From assembly GCA_022561675.1 (NCBI GenBank), contig JADFQT010000068.1, positions 1 to 10,132 of the forward strand: a stretch of DNA of 10,132 nt, read 5' to 3'. The position numbers and the translations under genes were made by a program. Positions within the stretch are counted from its first letter, which is position 1; each line of letters begins with the position of its first letter. The notes under the pieces were generated by a model that saw only the letters and a program-made list of their open reading frames with translations, was not told where the DNA came from and searched no databases. The DNA is from Chloroflexota bacterium. GTDB lineage: Bacteria; Chloroflexota; Dehalococcoidia; Lucifugimonadales; UBA3495. Positions 6,206 to 10,132 of the stretch are shown here, in pieces.

Positions 6206-6308
6206 TCCTGCAGCTTGTTTGGCCGCCGCTAAATTAAAGCCCCTATGAAAACCGCGGGCGTCGGTATGGCTGTCGATCTTGATCCCACCCTGGCTTTGGT
6301 ATAGAAAT

Positions 6309-7163
6309 ATGCCCTCCGGACCGCCCATAGTCCTGACAACCGACTTTGGCATTGTTGATGCCTACGTGGGGGTGATGAAGGGCGTCATCCTCTCCATCAA
6401 CCCTCAAGCCTCGATCATCGACCTCAGCCATCAGGTTCAGCCCCAGAACCTACAGCAAGCAGCCTTCCTGCTCGTTGCCGGCCACCATTATTTCCCACCC
6501 GAATCCATACACGTGGTAGTGGTGGACCCTGGAGTCGGAACCCAGCGCAGGATTCTGCTTCTGGTAACTCCAACTGCCCGGTTTCTGGCGCCGGACAACG
6601 GCGTTCTGAGCCAAGTTCTGTTGGCCCACCTGCCAAATCCTCCCAATCAGCCGGGTCTGGTCGCGGTCCCTGACGACTGTTCGGTCTACGCCATCTCCAA
6701 CCCGGAGTACTGGCGATCGCCGGTGAGCAACACCTTCCAGGGTCGGGACATCTTCGCTCCCGTAGCGGCGCACCTCTCTCTGGGGGTAGGGCCTGCGGAG
6801 CTGGGGGAAAGGGTGGAGCAAGTAACCTGGCTGCCCTCTCCTGAACCGGTTCAAGAAGGGGAGGTCATCCGAGGTCTAGTCATCTACCAGGATCACTTTG
6901 GCAATCTCATTACCAACATCCCCGAGCGGCTGCTGCCCCAGGCTGACCAGGTGACGGTGACTATCAAGGGTGAGATCATTCGGGGCCTCAGCCGGACCTT
7001 TCACGACGATCCCGGACTCTCCGGGGCAAGCCTGGCCGGAAAAAGCCTGCTGGCTCTCATCGGCAGCCACGGATACCTGGAGGTCGCCGTGCGGGACGGC
7101 AGCGCGGCTCTGGTTTTGCCGGCGCAGGTTGGCGAACCGGTCAGCGTCCGCCTGAATAGCTAG
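6309..7163 (+). CDS. SAM hydroxide adenosyltransferase-like protein (DUF62 family) with His-to-Gln at the catalytic triad
   Basis: Family members split S-adenosyl-methionine with water or hydroxide to adenosine and methionine; relatives are the fluorinase and chlorinase. The 284-residue product shows the family order: TTDFGIVDAYVG (10-21), VVVDPGVGTQRR (Asp73 and Arg80), APDNG, NTFQGRDIFAPVAAH (Gln144), DHFGN (195-199) and C-terminal GSHGYLEVAVRDGSAA. In the archaeal enzyme the triad is Asp68-Arg75-His127. Asp and Arg are kept here with the same spacing, but the His of F-H-G-R-D is Gln144 (codon CAG). The spacing from Asp73 to Gln144 (71) is also longer than 59, implying about 12 extra residues. 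I chose ATG 6309 because family proteins begin just before the TTDFG motif. A TTG at 6279 would add ten unusual residues. The ribosome binding site is weak. Activity cannot be assumed. Confidence 0.88.
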   Translation: MPSGPPIVLTTDFGIVDAYVGVMKGVILSINPQASIIDLSHQVQPQNLQQAAFLLVAGHHYFPPESIHVVVVDPGVGTQRRILLLVTPTARFLAPDNGVLSQVLLAHLPNPPNQPGLVAVPDDCSVYAISNPEYWRSPVSNTFQGRDIFAPVAAHLSLGVGPAELGERVEQVTWLPSPEPVQEGEVIRGLVIYQDHFGNLITNIPERLLPQADQVTVTIKGEIIRGLSRTFHDDPGLSGASLAGKSLLALIGSHGYLEVAVRDGSAALVLPAQVGEPVSVRLNS

Positions 7164-7256
7164 CAGCCAGTTCCCCAATCGAGGCTAAAGAATTTCCGGT
7201 TTCTATCCCCCACCTTAGCTGCTGCATCGTTGTTCCGTCGTTGTCCGGCCTCTCTA

Positions 7257-7284
7257 TTGACAAGCCAATGGCCCGTGCTACGAT
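7257..7284 (+). promoter_or_regulatory. Sigma70-type promoter for the acoA operon
   Basis: A perfect -35 TTGACA (7257-7262), a 16-base spacer and TACGAT (7279-7284, four of six) with TGC in front (7276-7278, extended -10) make a strong promoter. Transcription should begin near 7291. An upstream in-frame ATG at 7230 would lie before the promoter, so translation from 7359 is much more likely. Confidence 0.72.
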
Positions 7285-7297
7285 TGGGAAAATCTAG

Positions 7298-7341
7298 CTG
7301 GCCGGGACGAGGCCCGGGGGGCGGGCGCGTCCCAGGGCCAG
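7298..7341 (+). promoter_or_regulatory. GC-rich 16-bp hairpin in the acoA leader
   Basis: CTGGCC (7298-7303) pairs with GGCCAG (7336-7341). GGGACG (7304-7309) pairs with CGTCCC (7328-7333), leaving an AG bulge (7334-7335). GCCC (7312-7315) pairs with GGGC (7323-7326) around a 7-base loop. The stem starts about 7 bases after the predicted transcript start and ends 8 bases before the AGGAG at 7350. There is no T-run, so it is not a classic terminator. It could stabilise the mRNA 5' end or control access to the ribosome binding site. Confidence 0.6.
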
Positions 7342-7358
7342 TCCATAGTAGGAGCATC

Positions 7359-8366
7359 ATGCCGTTGGAACGAGAAACCCTGATCTGGCTCTACCGGACC
7401 ATGACCACCATCCGTCACTTCGAGGAGCGGGGCATTCCCGAAGTGGGACAGCGCGCCTTGTCGGGGTCGGTCCACTCCTCGGCCGGGCAGGAAGCCGTGC
7501 CCACCGGCGTTTGCGCCCACCTTAGCGACGACGACTATATAGGCAGTACCCACCGGGGGCACGGCCACTGCATCGCGAAGGGGGTTGACCCCAAGCTGAT
7601 GATGGCCGAGCTGTTTGGTCGATCCACCGGCTCCAACAAGGGAAAAGGCGGCTCGATGCACATTGCCGACATGAGCAAGGGCATGCTGGGGACCAACGGC
7701 GTGGTGGCGGCCAGCGTTCCCCTGGCAGTGGGTGCGGCCCTGACCTCCAAGCTGAAGAAGCTGGGACGGGTGGCTGTCGCCTTCTTTGGCGACGGCGCAG
7801 CCAATCAGGGTGTGCTCCACGAATGTATGAACCTGGCGTCGGTATGGAAGCTGCCGGTAGTATTCTGCTGCGAGAACAACGGCTATGCCGAATCCACGCC
7901 GGTGGAGTACGGCCTCTCCGTGGCCAACGTCTCGGATCGGGCGCCGGCTTACAACATGCCCGGTTTTCTCGTGGATGGCATGGACGTCTTTGCCGTGTAT
8001 GAAGCAGCGGGAGAGGTGGTGGCCCGGGCCCGGGCCGGCGACGGTCCTTCGCTGCTGGAGTGTCGAACCTACCGTTTTTACGGCCATACTGTCTTTGACA
8101 ATCCTCTAACCTATCGCACCAAAGAGGAGGAGGAGCATTGGCGGGCCCTGGACCCGCTGAAGCAGTTTAGGGAGCGGGTGGTCCCCGAAGGGCTGCTCAC
8201 CGCGGAGGAGTTGGACCAGATGGATCAGGCGGCGGAGCAGATGATGGAGGAGGCGATAAAATTCGCCGACGAAAGCCCCATGCCCGAACCCGCCGAGATA
8301 TACGAGGACGTTTACGTCAACTACCCCATCGACCAGATGAAACGGGGAACCAACATGGCGGTCTAA
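7359..8366 (+). CDS. acoA: Thiamine-diphosphate-dependent 2-oxo acid/acetoin dehydrogenase E1, alpha subunit
   Basis: This is the alpha subunit of the E1 (alpha2beta2) that decarboxylates a 2-oxo acid or cleaves acetoin on thiamine diphosphate and passes the acyl group to lipoyl-E2. The 335 residues carry SVHSSAGQEA (Glu45), STHRGHGHCIAKGVD (His65, His68, His70), KGKGGSMHIADMSKGMLG, and the cofactor motif GDG (144-146) to NN (173-174). ENNGYAEST and VDGMDVFAVYEAAGEV follow, and then RFYGHTVFDNPLTYRT (the E1 phosphorylation-loop region). STHRGHGH, ENNGYAEST and FAVYEAAGEV fit AcoA better than classical PdhA from memory, but acetoin as substrate is not proven; pyruvate or a branched-chain acid is possible. 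The start ATG 7359 has AGGAG (7350-7354) four bases upstream and lies downstream of the promoter. An earlier in-frame ATG (7230) is rejected. Confidence 0.92.
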   Translation: MPLERETLIWLYRTMTTIRHFEERGIPEVGQRALSGSVHSSAGQEAVPTGVCAHLSDDDYIGSTHRGHGHCIAKGVDPKLMMAELFGRSTGSNKGKGGSMHIADMSKGMLGTNGVVAASVPLAVGAALTSKLKKLGRVAVAFFGDGAANQGVLHECMNLASVWKLPVVFCCENNGYAESTPVEYGLSVANVSDRAPAYNMPGFLVDGMDVFAVYEAAGEVVARARAGDGPSLLECRTYRFYGHTVFDNPLTYRTKEEEEHWRALDPLKQFRERVVPEGLLTAEELDQMDQAAEQMMEEAIKFADESPMPEPAEIYEDVYVNYPIDQMKRGTNMAV

Positions 8367-8456
8367 CTCTCAAGTCCCCACTTTCGTGAAGATGGTGACC
8401 AAGGGAAGTCGCATGATGAGCCCCGGTAGCGATCCAGGATGGAATAAATAGCTCGA

Positions 8457-8720
8457 GTGTATGTTTGGACTGAATACCTCCAACACCGAGCTCGCTCACG
8501 TAGAATCGATCTCGCAGTCATCGAGCATATCCTGAGATTTGCTGATGAGAGGTACTTCGATACCGAAACCCGACGTATGGTTGCCATCGGACGCCATGGT
8601 AATCGTTTGGTCATGGTGCCTTATCAACAGGAAAATGACACGGTCACACCGATAACCGTCCATGCCACCACCCGTCAACAAGTTAATCTTCGCTTGCGCT
8701 CTGGAAGATTCATAACATGA
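8457..8720 (+). CDS. DUF4258-like small protein (possible toxin of a toxin-antitoxin-like pair)
   Basis: An 87-residue soluble protein, probably of the DUF4258 type. A basic LQHRARSRRIDLAVIEHILR helix opens it, followed by beta-strand-like segments MVAIGRHGNRLVMVPY and VTPITVHATTRQQVNLRLRSGRF. DUF4258 proteins are small, often found beside DUF2283 genes and in toxin-antitoxin-like pairs, and may have a RelE/BrnT-like fold; this is family-level knowledge, with no activity known here. GTG 8457 is the only early start, since TAA sits at 8445-8447; the ribosome binding site is poor. Its TGA overlaps the next gene's ATG (ATGA, 8717-8720), which suggests translational coupling. Hand-counted GC for 8521-8640 is 47.5%, against 63-65% in acoA and acoB, so recent acquisition is plausible. 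It separates two genes that belong together. Confidence 0.7.
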   Translation: MYVWTEYLQHRARSRRIDLAVIEHILRFADERYFDTETRRMVAIGRHGNRLVMVPYQQENDTVTPITVHATTRQQVNLRLRSGRFIT

Positions 8721-8946
8721 ATAAACCCAAGTTATTCTATTTCGAAAAGGAAGATATTCTGCACCTCGTTGTATCTGATGATAAAGAGGCAAATAGTGTT
8801 GAGCTGAGTCCCAACATTACGGCCGAACTCAACGAGAAAGGCGAGTTAATCGGTATAGAGGTATTGAACGCCAGCATATACCTGCGAGATTTCCTCATGG
8901 AGACCGCCCAAGCGAGGCTGCTTAATCTCACCAGCCCCGAACGGTA
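8717..8946 (+). CDS. DUF2283 small protein (possible antitoxin partner)
   Basis: A 76-residue protein matching the DUF2283 pattern. It has an opening strand LFYFEKEDILHLVVSD, then SVELSPNITAELNEKGELIGIEVLNAS, read here as SVELSPNITAELNEKG and ELIGIEVLNAS, the family's strongest feature. A helical, acidic C-terminus follows (YLRDFLMETAQARLLNL). It is acidic where its upstream partner is basic, as expected for a neutralising partner, but this is inference. ATG 8717 overlaps the upstream stop codon, and GGAAG (8703-8707) lies nine bases before it. GC for 8701-8940 is 45%, the lowest in the window. The stop TAG is at 8945-8947 and the acoB ribosome binding site follows about 40 bases later. Confidence 0.78.
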
Positions 8947-8995
8947 GCGTGCGGCGAGGCTGCTCCTGATCTATCACCATCCACCAAGGAGAACT

Positions 8996-10033
8996 GTGAG
9001 TATGACTACTACCACCACTCGTGAGTTACAGTACCGGCAAGCGATCAACGAGGCCCTGCGCCAGGAGATGGAGCGGGACGAAAACGTCATCATCATGGGG
9101 GAGGAGATCGCCGGGGGCGCCGGGCGGGAGCATCTGGGCATAGTCGATGCCTGGGGAGGCCCCTTCCGCACCACGGTGGGCTTGATTCAGCAATTTGGCC
9201 GGGAAAGGGTTCTGGATACACCCCTCTCCGAGGCCGCCTTTGTCGGCACGGCGATCGGCGCCGCGTCCACCGGTATGCGCACCGTGGCCGAGCTCATGTT
9301 CGTGGACTTCATCGGCGTATGCATGGACCAGCTGCTGAACAATGCCGCCAAGATGCGCTATATGTTCGGCGGGCAGGTCAAGCTCCCCTTTGTGCTGCTC
9401 ACCCGCATCGGGGCCGGATTCGGCAGCGCCGCCCAGCACTCGGAATCCTTTTATTCCATCTTCAGCCACATACCGGGGCTGAAAGGGGTGGTGCCTTCCG
9501 ATGCCTACACCGCCAAGGGCCTGCTCATAGCGGCCATACGGGACGACGACCCGGTGGTCTTTTTCGAGCACAAGGGTCTCTACGGCGAGACTTGTCAGGT
9601 TCCCGAAGAACCCTACGTCCTGCCTCTGGGCAAGGCCCGCACTGTTCGAGAGGGCACCGACATAACCTTGGTCGGGATCTCCCGCATGACCTGGGTCTGC
9701 ACCCAGGCCGCGGAGGAGCTGGCCAAGAGCGGCATCAACGCCGAGGTGGTGGACCTGCTCAGCGTGTCACCCATAGATTACGACCACGTTATCGACTCGG
9801 TGCGGCGGACCCACCGCCTGGTGGTAGTGGACGAAGACACGCCCATTTGCAGCCTTGCCGGGGACATCTGCGCCCGGGTGGCTGAAGAGGCCTTCGACCA
9901 TCTGGACGCTCCTCCCTCCCGGGTCACCGCGCCCCACACGCCGGTTCCCTATAGCCGCGTCCTCGAGGATAACTACGTTCCAAACACTGCCCGGGTTATC
10001 AAGACCGTGCAGGGGCTGATGTCCCGGAATTAA
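8996..10033 (+). CDS. acoB: Thiamine-diphosphate-dependent 2-oxo acid/acetoin dehydrogenase E1, beta subunit
   Basis: The beta subunit completes the E1 heterotetramer with AcoA. At 345 residues it shows INEALRQEME, IIMGEEIAGGAGREH (Glu36/Glu37 in the conserved MGE), DAWGGPFRTT and RVLDTPLSEAAFVGTAIGAA. The AELMFVDFIGVCMDQ, AAKMRYMFGG, AAQHSES, HIPGLKGVVPSDAYTAKGLL and RDDDPVVFFEHKGLY stretches then match AcoB closely from memory (also the C-terminal VTAPHTPVPYSRVLEDNY). AAQHSES is the family's active-site histidine region. Two starts are possible: GTG 8996, four bases after AAGGAG (8986-8991), and ATG 9002, ten bases after it. I keep 8996 because acoA also has a 4-base spacing. In typical operons it directly follows acoA; here a 629-base stretch with a two-gene cassette intervenes. 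The reading frame ends at TAA 10031-10033 and then repeats. Confidence 0.93.
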   Translation: MSMTTTTTRELQYRQAINEALRQEMERDENVIIMGEEIAGGAGREHLGIVDAWGGPFRTTVGLIQQFGRERVLDTPLSEAAFVGTAIGAASTGMRTVAELMFVDFIGVCMDQLLNNAAKMRYMFGGQVKLPFVLLTRIGAGFGSAAQHSESFYSIFSHIPGLKGVVPSDAYTAKGLLIAAIRDDDPVVFFEHKGLYGETCQVPEEPYVLPLGKARTVREGTDITLVGISRMTWVCTQAAEELAKSGINAEVVDLLSVSPIDYDHVIDSVRRTHRLVVVDEDTPICSLAGDICARVAEEAFDHLDAPPSRVTAPHTPVPYSRVLEDNYVPNTARVIKTVQGLMSRN

Positions 10034-10050
10034 TTGATGTCCCGGAATTA
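10017..10050. repeat. 18-bp-period tandem duplication across the acoB stop codon
   Basis: TGATGTCCCGGAATTA occurs at 10017-10032 and at 10035-10050, identical, period 18. Because 18 is a multiple of three, the second copy stays in frame. The sequence reads Leu-Met-Ser-Arg-Asn-stop (TAA), then Leu-Met-Ser-Arg-Asn-stop (TAG). The gene therefore ends in two stop codons 18 bases apart. Confidence 0.85.
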
Positions 10051-10111
10051 GCCGGCCTCAAGAGCCCGCTGCAACCGGTTTCCCTGCAGAAATTCAGGAG
10101 GTAACCTCAAA

Positions 10112-10132
10112 ATGACCAAAGTAGTTTCAGGC
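10112..10132 (+). CDS. Start of a downstream gene (seven codons, cut by window edge)
   Basis: ATG 10112 opens a frame reading Met-Thr-Lys-Val-Val-Ser-Gly before the window ends. AGGAGGT (10096-10102) is the strongest Shine-Dalgarno in the window, nine bases upstream. It lies 78 bases after the acoB stop on the same strand. By operon logic the E2 (lipoyl acyltransferase) subunit would be expected here, but seven residues are too few to show it. Confidence 0.6.

Noticed and set aside
7230..7358. Upstream extension of AcoA from ATG 7230
   Set aside because: It would place the start before the promoter (7257-7284) and translate the leader hairpin; the added residues do not resemble the family, while ATG 7359 has an AGGAG.

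Overview
This window looks like a piece of a bacterial chromosome of moderately high GC. Hand-counted 60-base stretches inside acoA and acoB are 63-65% GC. Gene content and protein style suggest Chloroflexota, perhaps the SAR202/Dehalococcoidia branch. That placement is from memory of similar proteins and was not tested. Genes are tightly packed, almost all on the + strand, with ATG or GTG starts. Several have clear Shine-Dalgarno sites, and several promoters carry an extended -10 (TGnTAnnnT).

Layout. Positions 1-614 (- strand) hold the N-terminal half of an FAD-dependent DAO-family oxidoreductase, with a near-consensus promoter (TTGACA-17-GATAAT). It is divergent from a zinc-ribbon/CPBP-type membrane protease (966-2039). 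The 351-base gap between them contains a putative + promoter, a small palindrome and three tandem 17-bp repeats. Next come a DUF1801 protein (2283-2738) behind a leader full of short hairpins, a CaiB/BaiF family III CoA-transferase (2864-4123), gatB (4288-5784), secG (5993-6205) and a SAM hydroxide adenosyltransferase-like protein (6309-7163). The last of these has Gln where the family's catalytic His is expected. The gatB-secG gap carries a 23-bp-arm palindromic repeat of dispersed-repeat type.

The right part is an acetoin/pyruvate-type 2-oxo acid dehydrogenase locus: E1 alpha (acoA-like, 7359-8366), E1 beta (acoB-like, 8996-10033) and the first seven codons of a third gene (10112-10132). 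acoA has a TTGACA promoter and a 16-bp GC-rich hairpin in its leader. acoA and acoB are separated by a lower-GC (about 45-48%) two-gene cassette, DUF4258 plus DUF2283, with an ATGA overlap. It resembles a toxin-antitoxin module dropped into the operon. The end of acoB carries an 18-bp tandem duplication that includes the stop codon.

How they work together: AcoA and AcoB should form the thiamine-diphosphate E1 heterotetramer of a multienzyme complex making acyl-CoA. GatB (translation) and SecG (secretion) are housekeeping. The others look like independent metabolic or stress genes. I found no RNA gene, CRISPR array or complete mobile element. I see no convincing intrinsic terminator. The most unusual items are the His-to-Gln change in the SAM enzyme, the acoA leader hairpin, the 17-bp repeat array and the cassette splitting acoA and acoB.
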